Assembly: GCF_001886185.1 (NCBI RefSeq)
Contig: NZ_JXLA01000009.1
Coordinates: forward strand, 1-64,000
DNA from: Enterococcus raffinosus
Lineage (GTDB): Bacteria > Bacillota > Bacilli > Lactobacillales > Enterococcaceae
Direction: 5' to 3'
Length of the DNA stretch: 64,000 bases
Under the pieces are notes generated by a model, which was given only the letters and a program-made list of their open reading frames with translations, had not been told where the DNA came from and searched no databases. Shown here piece after piece: positions 53,775-62,787 of the stretch. The translations under genes were made by a program, and so were the position numbers. How positions within the stretch are numbered: position 1 is the first letter of the stretch; each line of letters begins with the position of its first letter.

Positions 53775-54053
53775 ATGCAACAGGAAGCGTTAGGAATGAT
53801 TGAAACTAGGGGGTTGATTGGTGCTATTGAAGCAGCTGACGCGATGGTAAAAGCTGCGAATGTTTCCTTAATTGGAACGGAGAAAATTGGTTCTGGATTA
53901 GTCACTGTAATGGTAAGAGGAGATGTAGGTGCGGTAAAAGCAGCAGTGGATGCAGGTGTTTCTGCGGCCGATGCAGTTGGAGAAGTTGTTTCTAATTATG
54001 TTATTCCACGTCCACACACTGAAGTTGAAGGCTTGCTCCCTAAATCAGAATAG
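53775..54053 (+). CDS. pduA: Microcompartment shell hexamer PduA
   Basis: A 92-residue canonical BMC-domain protein. It has [20 protein letters not shown] at the start, [25 protein letters not shown] in the core and IPRPHTEVE at the C terminus. PduA forms hexagonal tiles with a central pore for propanediol. AGGAGGAA precedes the ATG. Its sequence is very close to that of the second hexamer gene at 60961. Confidence 0.95.
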   Translation: MQQEALGMIETRGLIGAIEAADAMVKAANVSLIGTEKIGSGLVTVMVRGDVGAVKAAVDAGVSAADAVGEVVSNYVIPRPHTEVEGLLPKSE

Positions 54054-54070
54054 AAAGGGTGGGATAGCTG

Positions 54071-54880
54071 ATGGCAAACACGGATCAAAAGATCGAAGAG
54101 ATCATGAAGCGCGTCCTCGCAAAAATGGAAACAGGAAATGAGATGAAAATAACTAACGGAGGAGATCAAAAAATGATTGAAAAGCAATGTGCATTGACTG
54201 AATTTGTAGGAGCGACAGAATTTGGAGATACAATTGGGTTAGTAATTGCTAACGTCGATTCCTCTCTTTTAGAAACAATGAAATTAGAAAAAAAATATCG
54301 TTCAATCGGAATTGTTGGTGCCCGTACTGGTGCCGGACCTCATATTATGGCTGCTGATGAAGCGGTGAAAGCAACGAATACGGAAGTAATCTTGATTGAA
54401 ATGCCTCGCGATACAAAAGGTGGCGCCGGTCACGGGTCGATCGTGATTTTTGGCGGTGATGATGTATCAGACGTGAAACGTGCAGTAGAAGTAACGTTGA
54501 AGGAAGTAGATACACGTACTTTTGGTGATGTATATGGAAATGAAGCTGGACACATCGAATGTCAATATACTGCTCGTGCTAGCTATGCTTGCAACAAAGT
54601 CTTTGGTGCCCCTGTTGGCAAAGCCTTCGGAATTTTAGTAGGAGCTCCCGCTGCTATTGGTGTAGTAATGGCAGATACGGCCTTAAAATCAGCGAATGTT
54701 GACGTAGTATCTTATGCGACACCGCAAAATGGGCAAAGCTTCTCCAATGAGGTAACGATGACAATCACAGGCGATTCAGGCGCTGTGCGTCAAGCGATTA
54801 TCTCAGCTCGGGACATTGGCTGTCAGTTACTTGGAACCATGGGAAGCACGCCTAAAAATGATCAACCATCATACATTTAA
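54071..54880 (+). CDS. pduB: Microcompartment tandem-BMC trimer PduB
   Basis: A 269-residue protein with two fused BMC domains (roughly 45-150 and 155-265) that forms trimers. The first 34 residues (KIEEIMKRVLAKMETGNE) form an amphipathic helix that in Salmonella anchors the enzyme core to the shell. A second start, ATG 54173 (codon 35), has its own GGAGGAG at 54158-54164, matching the known PduB/PduB' pair made from one gene. Confidence 0.93.
   Translation: MANTDQKIEEIMKRVLAKMETGNEMKITNGGDQKMIEKQCALTEFVGATEFGDTIGLVIANVDSSLLETMKLEKKYRSIGIVGARTGAGPHIMAADEAVKATNTEVILIEMPRDTKGGAGHGSIVIFGGDDVSDVKRAVEVTLKEVDTRTFGDVYGNEAGHIECQYTARASYACNKVFGAPVGKAFGILVGAPAAIGVVMADTALKSANVDVVSYATPQNGQSFSNEVTMTITGDSGAVRQAIISARDIGCQLLGTMGSTPKNDQPSYI
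54173..54175 (+). promoter_or_regulatory. Internal translation start for PduB'
   Basis: The ATG at codon 35 of pduB is preceded at 8-nt spacing by GGAGGAG (54158-54164), a stronger site than that of full-length pduB. It would yield a shell protein without the N-terminal linker helix. Confidence 0.75.
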
Positions 54881-54899
54881 TAGTGGGAGTGAAAAATAG

Positions 54900-56561
54900 A
54901 TGAAATCAAAACGATTTGAAGAACTAGAAAAAAGACCGGTCAATCAAGATGGTTTCGTGGATGAGTGGGTAGAAGAAGGCTTAATCGCGATGCAAAGCCC
55001 TAATGACCCTAAACCAAGTATTAAAATCGTCAATGGCGAAGTGGTTGAGCTTGATGGAAAAGAAAAAGCTGACTTTGATTTGATTGATTCATATATTGCT
55101 CAATATGGAATTGACTTGACTCGTACCGAAGAAGTGATGGCCATTCCTTCGAAAGAATTAGCGAATAAAATCGTTGATCCAAACATTTCTCGAGAAGAAA
55201 TCGTTCAATTAACCACAGCGGCAACACCAGGAAAATTGAATGAAGTGGTTGGTTATATGAACGTGGTTGAAATGATGATGGCGGTCCAAAAAATGCGGGC
55301 GCGTCGTCGGCCAACAACGCAATCACACGTAACGAATGTGCGGGACAATCCTGTTCAAATCGCTGCAGACGCTGCTGAAGGAGCATTGCGTGGATTTGAT
55401 GAACAAGAAACAACCGTTGCCGTAGCTCGTTATGCGCCATTCAATGCGGTGGCAATCATGGTTGGTTCGCAAACTGGACGTCCAGGCGTATTAACTCAAT
55501 GTTCATTGGAGGAAGCAACAGAGCTAGATCTAGGGATGCGTGGGTTCACTGCTTATGCAGAAACGATCTCTGTCTATGGAACTGAACAGGTATTTACTGA
55601 CGGAGACGATACACCTTGGTCGAAAGGATTTTTGGCTTCCTGTTATGCTTCTCGCGGCTTGAAAATGCGCTTTACTTCTGGAACTGGATCAGAGGTACAA
55701 ATGGGCTATGCGGAAGGTAAATCGATGCTGTATCTTGAAACCCGTTGTATCTATTTAACAAAAGCAGCAGGTGTTCAAGGCTTACAAAATGGTTCGATTA
55801 GCTGTATCGGTGTGCCAGGAGCGGTTCCGTCAGGGATTCGGGCGATTTTAGCTGAAAACTTGATTGCCATGCTGCTTGATTTAGAAGTAGCTTCTGGAAA
55901 TGACCAAACCTTCTCACACTCTGATATTCGGAGAACGGCTCGCCTATTGATGCAATTCTTACCAGGAACAGATTTCATTTCATCAGGCTACTCGGCAACA
56001 CCAAACTATGACAACATGTTCGCCGGTTCAAACTTCGATGCTGATGATTTTGATGATTACAATGTCATTCAACGTGACTTGAAGGTCGACGGTGGATTAC
56101 GTCCAGTCAGTGAAGAAGATGTCGTTGCAGTGCGTAACAAAGCAGCGAGAGCGTTACAAGGCCTCTTTGAAAAACTAGGTTTGCCAACCATCACCGATGA
56201 AGAGGTTGAAGCAGCAACCTATGCTCGCGGCTCACAGGATATGCCTGAACGAGACATGGTTCAAGATATCAAGGCGGCACAGGAATTGTTAACGCAAGGG
56301 AAAACAGGATTGGATCTTGTTAAAGGATTGTCAGAAAGTGGTTTTGAAGATGTGGCGACGAGCTTGCTTAATCTTTTGAAACAGCGTGTAGCTGGCGACT
56401 TCCTTCAAACGTCTTCAATCTTTGATGCAGATTGGAATGTTATCTCTGCGGTGAACGACAAGAATGATTACGCTGGACCAGGAACAGGCTACCGACTAGA
56501 TGGTTCAGAATGGGAAAAAGTTAAAGCAATTCCTAAAGCAATCAATCCGAAAGACATTTAA
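54900..56561 (+). CDS. pduC: Propanediol dehydratase large subunit PduC
   Basis: The catalytic alpha subunit (553 residues) of coenzyme-B12-dependent diol dehydratase, which turns 1,2-propanediol into propionaldehyde inside the microcompartment. It begins KSKRFEELEKRPVNQDGFV and contains conserved TIM-barrel segments (MRFTSGTGSEVQMGYAEGKS, YLETRCIYLTKAAGVQG, SGYSATPNYDNMFAGSN). The length equals that of characterised enzymes. Glycerol could be an alternative substrate. Confidence 0.96.
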   Translation: MKSKRFEELEKRPVNQDGFVDEWVEEGLIAMQSPNDPKPSIKIVNGEVVELDGKEKADFDLIDSYIAQYGIDLTRTEEVMAIPSKELANKIVDPNISREEIVQLTTAATPGKLNEVVGYMNVVEMMMAVQKMRARRRPTTQSHVTNVRDNPVQIAADAAEGALRGFDEQETTVAVARYAPFNAVAIMVGSQTGRPGVLTQCSLEEATELDLGMRGFTAYAETISVYGTEQVFTDGDDTPWSKGFLASCYASRGLKMRFTSGTGSEVQMGYAEGKSMLYLETRCIYLTKAAGVQGLQNGSISCIGVPGAVPSGIRAILAENLIAMLLDLEVASGNDQTFSHSDIRRTARLLMQFLPGTDFISSGYSATPNYDNMFAGSNFDADDFDDYNVIQRDLKVDGGLRPVSEEDVVAVRNKAARALQGLFEKLGLPTITDEEVEAATYARGSQDMPERDMVQDIKAAQELLTQGKTGLDLVKGLSESGFEDVATSLLNLLKQRVAGDFLQTSSIFDADWNVISAVNDKNDYAGPGTGYRLDGSEWEKVKAIPKAINPKDI

Positions 56562-56565
56562 GAAT

Positions 56566-56712
56566 GCTCCCGCTACTTTTCACCATACGATCAGTAGAGA
56601 GTGAAGGCATCAAACATTAAAGGTTGAAACATCGTGGAATGATATACGGCGAGAAAATGAGACTAATTTTTACGTTAGAAAAAATTAATTCCTTAATATG
56701 AAATAGGAGGAT
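56566..56712 (+). repeat. Dispersed repeat, copy D (inside the pdu operon)
   Basis: Located between pduC and pduD. A decayed module 1 may lie at about 56568-56587. Module 2, CGTGGAATGATATACGGCGA (56633-56652), is followed by a hairpin with arms CTAATTTTT and AAAAATTA, then CCTTAATATGAAATAGGAGG, whose last bases are the pduD ribosome site. Confidence 0.65.
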
Positions 56713-56717
56713 TAAAA

Positions 56718-57383
56718 ATGACAGAACTGAATGAAAATCTTTTGCGCTCCATTATCAAAGAAGTGTTGACGGAAATGGAAGCGAGTACTGGAGACCAACC
56801 TGTTGCATTTGAACAAACAAAGACAGAGCCTGCAGCATCATCGGATTGGTTTAAATCTGTCGGTGTTGCTCAACCAGGAAATTCTCAGGATGAAGTAGTT
56901 ATTGCTGTGGCACCGGCATTTGCAGAATCACAAACCACCAACATTCTTGGTGTACCCCACAAAGATATTCTGAAGCAAGTTATTGCTGGGATTGAAGAAG
57001 AAGGCTTAAAGGCACGAGTTGTAAAAGTTTATCGAACCTCTGATGTTGCCTTTGCCGGTGTCGAAGGAGATAAGTTGTCAGGCTCAGGTGTCTGTGTTTC
57101 TATCCAATCAAAAGGAACAGCGATCATTCACCAAAAAGATTTGCAACCGCTATCAAATCTAGAATTGTTCCCTCAAGCACCGCTGATTACTTTAGAAACC
57201 TATCGTGCAATCGGGAAAAATGCTGCAAAATATGCCAAAGGTGAATCACCAAACCCTGTGCCAATGATGAATGACCAAATGGCACGACCTAAATATCAAG
57301 CGTTATCAGCTTTGCTCCATATTAAAGAAACAAAGCACGTGGTAATCGGAAAACCAGCAGAAGAAATTTCTGTAACTTTATAG
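56718..57383 (+). CDS. pduD: Propanediol dehydratase medium subunit PduD
   Basis: The beta subunit, 221 residues. The N-terminal 20 residues ([18 protein letters not shown]) form an amphipathic targeting helix, followed by a disordered linker (to about 48) and the folded domain that helps bind cobalamin ([38 protein letters not shown]). The ribosome site AGGAGG lies in the repeat element. Confidence 0.94.
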   Translation: MTELNENLLRSIIKEVLTEMEASTGDQPVAFEQTKTEPAASSDWFKSVGVAQPGNSQDEVVIAVAPAFAESQTTNILGVPHKDILKQVIAGIEEEGLKARVVKVYRTSDVAFAGVEGDKLSGSGVCVSIQSKGTAIIHQKDLQPLSNLELFPQAPLITLETYRAIGKNAAKYAKGESPNPVPMMNDQMARPKYQALSALLHIKETKHVVIGKPAEEISVTL

Positions 57384-57396
57384 TGAGGTGACTAGA

Positions 57397-57909
57397 ATGA
57401 ATGAACAATCTATTGAAAGTTTGGTTCGAGGAATCTTAAAAGATATGAATAGCGGTGCAAGTCCTGCCGCACCAGAAAATTCAGTAAATTCTGGGGCAGC
57501 GACAGTAGCGGATTACCCAATCGCTAAAAACCATCCAGATTGGATTAAAACGAATACTGGCAAGACACTGGATGATATCACGCTAGAGAACGTATTAAAT
57601 GGCTCATTAACACCAGATGATCTAAAAATTACTCCTCGCATTTTGAAAGCGCAAGGGGAGATCGCAACCAGTGCTGGAAGAAAAACAATTGCGAACAACT
57701 TTGACCGTGCGTCTGAGTTAACGGCTGTTCCTGATGCGCGAGTGCTGGAAATGTATAATGCTTTGCGCCCTTACCGTTCAAGTAAGCAAGAGCTGTTGGA
57801 TATCGCTAATGAGCTGGAAACAAAATACCAAGCAAAAATCAGTGCAGCTTATGTTCGGGAAGCGGCAGCACATTATGAAAAACGGAAAAAACTTAAAGGT
57901 GACAACTAA
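57397..57909 (+). CDS. pduE: Propanediol dehydratase small subunit PduE
   Basis: The gamma subunit, 170 residues. It starts with a short amphipathic helix (QSIESLVRGILKDMN), then a linker, then the conserved domain (DYPIAKNHPDWIKTNTGK; ASELTAVPDARVLEMYNALRP). ATG 57397 follows GTGAGGTGA. The gene is 13 bp from pduD. Confidence 0.94.
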   Translation: MNEQSIESLVRGILKDMNSGASPAAPENSVNSGAATVADYPIAKNHPDWIKTNTGKTLDDITLENVLNGSLTPDDLKITPRILKAQGEIATSAGRKTIANNFDRASELTAVPDARVLEMYNALRPYRSSKQELLDIANELETKYQAKISAAYVREAAAHYEKRKKLKGDN

Positions 57910-57944
57910 ATTCTAGTTCGGAAATTCAGGAAGAGGAGCAATGA

Positions 57945-59783
57945 ATGATGAAACGTGTAATTGGGATTGATATTGGAAATTCCTCAACTGAAGTCGCTTT
58001 AGTTGAAGTCGATGACCATCAGCATGTCCGATTCCTAGAATCAGCAATTGCGGATACGACCGGAATAAAAGGAACGAAGAAGAATCTATTTGGTATCTAC
58101 AAAGCGATTAATGAGGCTTGTTCAAAAAATCGCCTTAAGGTTGAAGACATCGATCTGATCAGGATCAATGAAGCAACGCCCGTTATCGGGGATGTGGCGA
58201 TGGAAACCATCACAGAAACCATTATTACTGAATCAACAATGATTGGACACAATCCGAAAACACCTGGTGGATTAGGACTGGGTGTAGGAACAACGCTTCG
58301 GTTCAATGAGTTTGAAAAAGCAGGTAAAAAAGAGATCCCTTATATTTTAATCATTGATAAATCCTTTGATTTTGATGATGTGGCTAAAAAAATCAATCAG
58401 CTAGTCGCGAATGGTTATCTGATCACTGCTGCGATTATGCAATCCGATGATGCTGTTTTGGTGAACAATCGTCTAACACATAAAATTCCAATAGTCGATG
58501 AAGTTTCCTATATTGATAAAGTACCAGTAAACATGCTGGCTGCGGTTGAAGTAGCGGAAACAGGCCGGGGGGTTTCTCAATTATCTAATCCTTATGGGAT
58601 TGCGACGGTTTTTGATCTTGATTCGGAGGCAACTAAAAATATTGTCCCTGTTGCAAGAGCCTTAATTGGCAATCGTTCTGCGGTGGTGATCAAAACGCCA
58701 AAGGGTGATGTCAAAGCACGAACAATACCTGCTGGTAAAATCGAGATCACTGGAGGAAATCGTCGTAGTACTGTAGGAATTTCGGCGGGTGCTGAAAAAA
58801 TCATGGAAGCTGTATCGGCCTTTGAAGTAATCGATAACGTTACTGGAGAATCTGGAACGAATGTTGGCGGTATGCTGGAAAAAGTTCGCTTAACAATGGC
58901 TGAGTTGACGGATCGACCAGTCAATCAAATCTTTATTCAAGATTTATTGGCGGTGGATACCTTTGTGCCGATTAGTGTCAAAGGTGGTTTAGCCGGTGAG
59001 TTTTCAATGGAACAGGCGGTTGGGATTGCCTCAATGGTCAAGTCTGATCACTTGCAAATGTCCAAAATTGCTGATGAAATTCAACAGGATTTAGGCATTA
59101 AAGTTGAAATTGGCGGAGCGGAGGCTGAAGCGGCGATCTTAGGAGCATTGACCACACCGGGAACTTCTGCACCTTTAGCGATATTAGATTTAGGCGCGGG
59201 TTCGACAGACGCATCGATTATCAAAAAGGACGAAACTATTGTGGCGACCCATTTGGCAGGTGCAGGAGATATGGTAACGATGCTGATTCAATCGGAATTA
59301 GGTTTAGAGGATGTTTATTTAGCTGAGGACATCAAGAAGTACCCTTTAGCTAAAGTGGAGAATATTTTCTATATCCGTCATGAAGATGGTTCTGTTCAAT
59401 TCTTTGATGAACCTTTAGATCCAGCTTTGTTTGCCAAAGTGGTGGTGGTAACACCTGATGGATATGTGCCAATACCAGGAGACGATTCCATCGAGAAAAT
59501 CCGATTGGTTCGACAAACAGCGAAAGAACGTGTTTTTGTAACCAATGCGTTACGAGCTTTGCGGCGTGTTAGTCCGACAGGAAGTATTCGAGATATTCCG
59601 TTTGTCGTAATCGTTGGCGGTTCTGCTCTGGATTTTGAAATACCTCAGATCGTCACCAATGCACTGTCTCATTATGGATTAGTTGCGGGTCGAGGAAATA
59701 TCCGACAAATCGAAGGACCGCGGAACGCAGTGGCAACGGGATTAATTCTCTCCTATCTAAGGGAGGGATTCGATGGAGCTTGA
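57945..59783 (+). CDS. pduG: Diol dehydratase reactivase large subunit PduG
   Basis: An ATP-dependent, actin-fold chaperone that replaces damaged cobalamin on the dehydratase. It is 612 residues, with phosphate-1 loop GIDIGNSSTEVAL at the N terminus and LAILDLGAGSTDASII near residue 408. The start is ATG 57945 or the adjacent 57948, after AAGAGGAG. It overlaps pduH by 11 bp. Confidence 0.95.
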   Translation: MMKRVIGIDIGNSSTEVALVEVDDHQHVRFLESAIADTTGIKGTKKNLFGIYKAINEACSKNRLKVEDIDLIRINEATPVIGDVAMETITETIITESTMIGHNPKTPGGLGLGVGTTLRFNEFEKAGKKEIPYILIIDKSFDFDDVAKKINQLVANGYLITAAIMQSDDAVLVNNRLTHKIPIVDEVSYIDKVPVNMLAAVEVAETGRGVSQLSNPYGIATVFDLDSEATKNIVPVARALIGNRSAVVIKTPKGDVKARTIPAGKIEITGGNRRSTVGISAGAEKIMEAVSAFEVIDNVTGESGTNVGGMLEKVRLTMAELTDRPVNQIFIQDLLAVDTFVPISVKGGLAGEFSMEQAVGIASMVKSDHLQMSKIADEIQQDLGIKVEIGGAEAEAAILGALTTPGTSAPLAILDLGAGSTDASIIKKDETIVATHLAGAGDMVTMLIQSELGLEDVYLAEDIKKYPLAKVENIFYIRHEDGSVQFFDEPLDPALFAKVVVVTPDGYVPIPGDDSIEKIRLVRQTAKERVFVTNALRALRRVSPTGSIRDIPFVVIVGGSALDFEIPQIVTNALSHYGLVAGRGNIRQIEGPRNAVATGLILSYLREGFDGA

Positions 59784-60150
59784 TTTAAATGTTCGTCCAG
59801 TTGTGTTGATCTATATTTCTAAAAATGTGTCAACGGAGGATATTCAATACATTCTTTATGGCTTGGAAGAAGAAAAAATTCCTTTTTCGATTGAGCAAAG
59901 AGATTTTTCGACAGCGACAGAGGCTGCTTATGTCGCGTCGAACACTTCTTCTTTAAATGTTGGAATCGGCTACGTAAATAATGAAGCAGCTCTGCATTAT
60001 AAAAATTTGGCACCAGAAACTCCTTATCAATCGATTCAACGAGTTGTAACTTGTCCGCCGATGATTTTGAAAAGGTTCGGCGGGAATGCGGCACGTTTAG
60101 TAAAGGGTGTGCCATTCAAATCAATTGATCCTATGGAGGTGAAACTATGA
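59773..60150 (+). CDS. pduH: Diol dehydratase reactivase small subunit PduH
   Basis: A 125-residue partner of PduG with a fold similar to the dehydratase beta subunit (RPVVLIYISKNVSTEDIQYILYG; VGIGYVNNEAALHYKNL). It swaps with the beta subunit during reactivation. AAGGGAGGGATTCG precedes the ATG. It overlaps both neighbours by a few bases. Confidence 0.93.
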   Translation: MELDLNVRPVVLIYISKNVSTEDIQYILYGLEEEKIPFSIEQRDFSTATEAAYVASNTSSLNVGIGYVNNEAALHYKNLAPETPYQSIQRVVTCPPMILKRFGGNAARLVKGVPFKSIDPMEVKL

Positions 60151-60722
60151 AACAAGCAATTGGCTTAGTCGAGGTGAAGGGTCTGGCTAGTGCTATCGAA
60201 GTATCAGATACGATGGTTAAGGTAGCAAATGTTGAACTTTTAGGCGTTGAAAAGGCAAAAGGGTTTGGCTGGATGACGGTTAAGGTTGCTGGTGACGTTG
60301 GCGCTGTGAAGGCAGCAGTTGATGCTGGTAAAGCAAAAGCAGTCGCCAACAATGTGTATTTGTCAGCACTGGTTATTCCTCGCCCAGCCAATAATTTAGA
60401 AAACTTCTTCTTTGCGAAGGAGAAAAAAGCCTCAGATTTACCTGCGGAAAGATCGGATAAAACGCCAATGGTTAACGAACCTGTGGTAGAAGAAGCGAAA
60501 AAAGTTTCAGATCAACCGAAATCAGAAGAGGAACCAGTGGCGGCGGAACCGATTAAAGAAACGACAGACAAAAAAGAGGCGGTAAAAGAAGAATCAATTA
60601 AGGAAGAGCCAATCAAACAAGATCAGGTTAAAAAAGAAAAACCAATCAAGGAAGAACCGAAGAAGAAAAAGAATCCTCCTAAAGGATCAAAGAAATCTTC
60701 GGAGTCCAAAAAGAAGAAATAG
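60147..60722 (+). CDS. pduK: BMC shell protein with long charged tail (PduK-like)
   Basis: A 191-residue protein. Residues 1-85 are a BMC domain ([35 protein letters not shown]). From about 95 on there is a low-complexity Lys/Glu/Pro tail with imperfect repeats of EEPIKE and KKEK, ending in a run of Lys and Ser. PduK of Salmonella also has a C-terminal extension; this tail carries no cysteine cluster. It may recruit enzymes, RNA or neighbouring compartments. Confidence 0.85.
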   Translation: MKQAIGLVEVKGLASAIEVSDTMVKVANVELLGVEKAKGFGWMTVKVAGDVGAVKAAVDAGKAKAVANNVYLSALVIPRPANNLENFFFAKEKKASDLPAERSDKTPMVNEPVVEEAKKVSDQPKSEEEPVAAEPIKETTDKKEAVKEESIKEEPIKQDQVKKEKPIKEEPKKKKNPPKGSKKSSESKKKK

Positions 60723-60739
60723 CGCCAGAAAGTAGAGCT

Positions 60740-60957
60740 CTTAAAAATAGGATTAATTTTTACGTCAGGAAAAATTAGTTCATTGAGATGAAATAGGATG
60801 GCAGTTCCACTTTTAGCAGTTAGATTCAAAAGAGATCAATCTGAAAGAAACTGTTAATTAAGAACAAAAAAGTATAGTGGAATGGTATACGGCTTGAAAA
60901 TAGGATTAATTTTTACGTTAGGAAAAATTAGTTCTCTGAGATGAAATAGGAGGAATA
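60740..60957 (+). repeat. Dispersed repeat, copy E (doubled, inside the pdu operon)
   Basis: Two hairpin units, AATAGGATTAATTTTTACGT (60747-60766; 60900-60919), flank a decayed module 1 (GCAGTTCCACTTTTAGCAG, 60801-60819). The second unit has the full module 2 AGTGGAATGGTATACGGC (60876-60893). Both units end in GAGATGAAATAGGA; the right one continues as GGAATAGAC and supplies the ribosome site of pduJ. Confidence 0.72.
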
Positions 60958-60960
60958 GAC

Positions 60961-61245
60961 ATGAATGATGCATTAGGAATGATTGAAACAAAGGGACTTG
61001 TCGGAGCTGTAGAGGCAGCAGATGCGATGGTCAAAGCGGCGAATGTAACCTTAGTTGGGACTGAGAAAATTGGTTCTGGATTAGTTACTGTGATGGTTCG
61101 CGGAGATGTTGGTGCAGTAAAGGCAGCAGTGGATGCAGGAAGTGCGGCTGCTGATAAAGTGGGGGAAGTGGTTTCCGTTCACGTAATCCCAAGACCGCAT
61201 CGTGATGTTGACGAAATTTTGGTCCCTAAAGTAGGCAATGAATAA
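60961..61245 (+). CDS. pduJ: Microcompartment shell hexamer PduJ
   Basis: A 94-residue BMC-domain hexamer nearly the same as PduA over the first 80 residues ([40 protein letters not shown]). Order in the operon (after pduK) supports PduJ. Its AGGAGG site is the end of repeat copy E. It overlaps pduL by 8 bp. Confidence 0.93.
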   Translation: MNDALGMIETKGLVGAVEAADAMVKAANVTLVGTEKIGSGLVTVMVRGDVGAVKAAVDAGSAAADKVGEVVSVHVIPRPHRDVDEILVPKVGNE

Positions 61246-61870
61246 TTACAGTGTCGAGGAAATCAGAAAAATTGTTCGTGAAGTGTTATTGGAGATGCAA
61301 GCAGAAACATTTCCAATTGGCATCTCTAACCGACACATACATTTAACGGAAGAACATTTCAATATTCTATTTCCGAATGAAACGATAGAACCTCTAAAAC
61401 CTTTGAAACAACCAGGTGAATTTGCGTCGAAACAGACAGTATCCTTAGTAGGAGCAAAAGGAGAAATTAAAAAGGTTCGAATCTTAGGGCCATTACGGAA
61501 ACGATCTCAGGTAGAAATTTCAAAAACGGATGCACGAAATTTGGGTCTTCAGCCACCGATTCGTTTGTCTGGGAATTTAGACGATGCAGTGGAAATCATG
61601 ATTCGCAGTAAGGCGGCAGAACTGACTATTCCTGCGGCTATCATAGCGAAACGCCATATCCATCTTAATTTTCAGGACTTGGAACGCTTGAAATTGAAGG
61701 AGGGACAGATTGTCTCAGTAGAGATTTTCGAAGGGACACGTAGAACGATTTTTCACGATGTAGAGTTGCGACCGGGAAAAAATTTTGTTTTAGAGATGCA
61801 TGTAGATACAGATGAAGCCAACGCTGCAGATATTCAGCCAAATACAAGAGGACGGATTATCAAGGAATAA
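61238..61870 (+). CDS. pduL: Phosphate propanoyltransferase PduL
   Basis: A 210-residue phosphotransacylase that makes propionyl phosphate from propionyl-CoA. Two zinc-binding His motifs are visible: [13 protein letters not shown] and [13 protein letters not shown]. The first 20 residues ([18 protein letters not shown]) are the encapsulation helix. Its product can be used by acetate/propionate kinase to make ATP. Confidence 0.95.
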   Translation: MNNYSVEEIRKIVREVLLEMQAETFPIGISNRHIHLTEEHFNILFPNETIEPLKPLKQPGEFASKQTVSLVGAKGEIKKVRILGPLRKRSQVEISKTDARNLGLQPPIRLSGNLDDAVEIMIRSKAAELTIPAAIIAKRHIHLNFQDLERLKLKEGQIVSVEIFEGTRRTIFHDVELRPGKNFVLEMHVDTDEANAADIQPNTRGRIIKE

Positions 61871-61885
61871 TCCAGAGGAGGAAGT

Positions 61886-62731
61886 ATGGAATCAATCGAA
61901 AAGGCCAATCAATTATTAACTTCTTTTCATGAACTTGTGAACACCAAACAAGCGCAGGCGTTTAATCCTGAAGATGGTTATAAAGTTGGAGTCGATTTAG
62001 GTACTTCCTCCATTGTATTAGTTGTTTTAGATGGAAAGAATCAGCCGGTTTTCGGTGCCTTCGAGTATGCAAACGTTATCCGAGATGGACTAGTCGTTGA
62101 CTATCAACAATCAGTCCAAATTGTGAATCGTTTGCGTATTCAAGCAGAGGAAATACTTGGGTTTTCGTTGAAAGCAGCATCAGGCGCTATTCCACCAGGA
62201 ACAGTGGGAAACAACAAGCGAGTAGTGGCAAATGTCATTGAAAGTGCCAATATGCTGGCGGATCATTTAGTCGACGAGCCTACAGCAGCTGCTCTAGTTT
62301 TAGGTGTAACTGAAGGTGCGGTAGTAGATGTCGGTGGTGGAACGACCGGTATCAGTATTTTTGAACAGGGACAGCCAATCATCGTCGAGGATGAACCCAC
62401 TGGTGGGACACATATGACGTTGGTTATTGCTGGAAATAATAAAATATCAATTGAAGAGGCTGAACTGCTTAAGCGAGATCCAGCACGTGATCGAGAGAAT
62501 TTTATTATTTGCCGTCCAGTGATCCAACGAATGGCGAATATTACTGCCAATGTCCTGCGAAAGCATCCAACAGAACCGATTTATGTTGTTGGTGGCGCCT
62601 CGTATCTATCTGAGTTTGAAAAAGAATTTTCAACGTATTTGAAACAAGAGGTATACAAACCGAAATATCCTCAATTTGTAACACCAATTGGAATTGCGAT
62701 GTCATCTAAGCCAATCATGGATTTGATGTAA
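61886..62731 (+). CDS. eutJ: EutJ-family actin-fold protein
   Basis: A 281-residue Hsp70/actin-like ATPase seen in ethanolamine and propanediol loci. The phosphate loop is VGVDLGTSSIVLVVLDG, and the second motif is VVDVGGGTTGISIF. Its role is unproven; a chaperone or reactivation function is assumed. CAGAGGAGGAAG precedes the ATG. Confidence 0.9.
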   Translation: MESIEKANQLLTSFHELVNTKQAQAFNPEDGYKVGVDLGTSSIVLVVLDGKNQPVFGAFEYANVIRDGLVVDYQQSVQIVNRLRIQAEEILGFSLKAASGAIPPGTVGNNKRVVANVIESANMLADHLVDEPTAAALVLGVTEGAVVDVGGGTTGISIFEQGQPIIVEDEPTGGTHMTLVIAGNNKISIEEAELLKRDPARDRENFIICRPVIQRMANITANVLRKHPTEPIYVVGGASYLSEFEKEFSTYLKQEVYKPKYPQFVTPIGIAMSSKPIMDLM

Positions 62732-62787
62732 AGCGAGATCCAATGGAAACAGTCACTATATTAGTAATTAGAACTGGGAGTAAGAAT

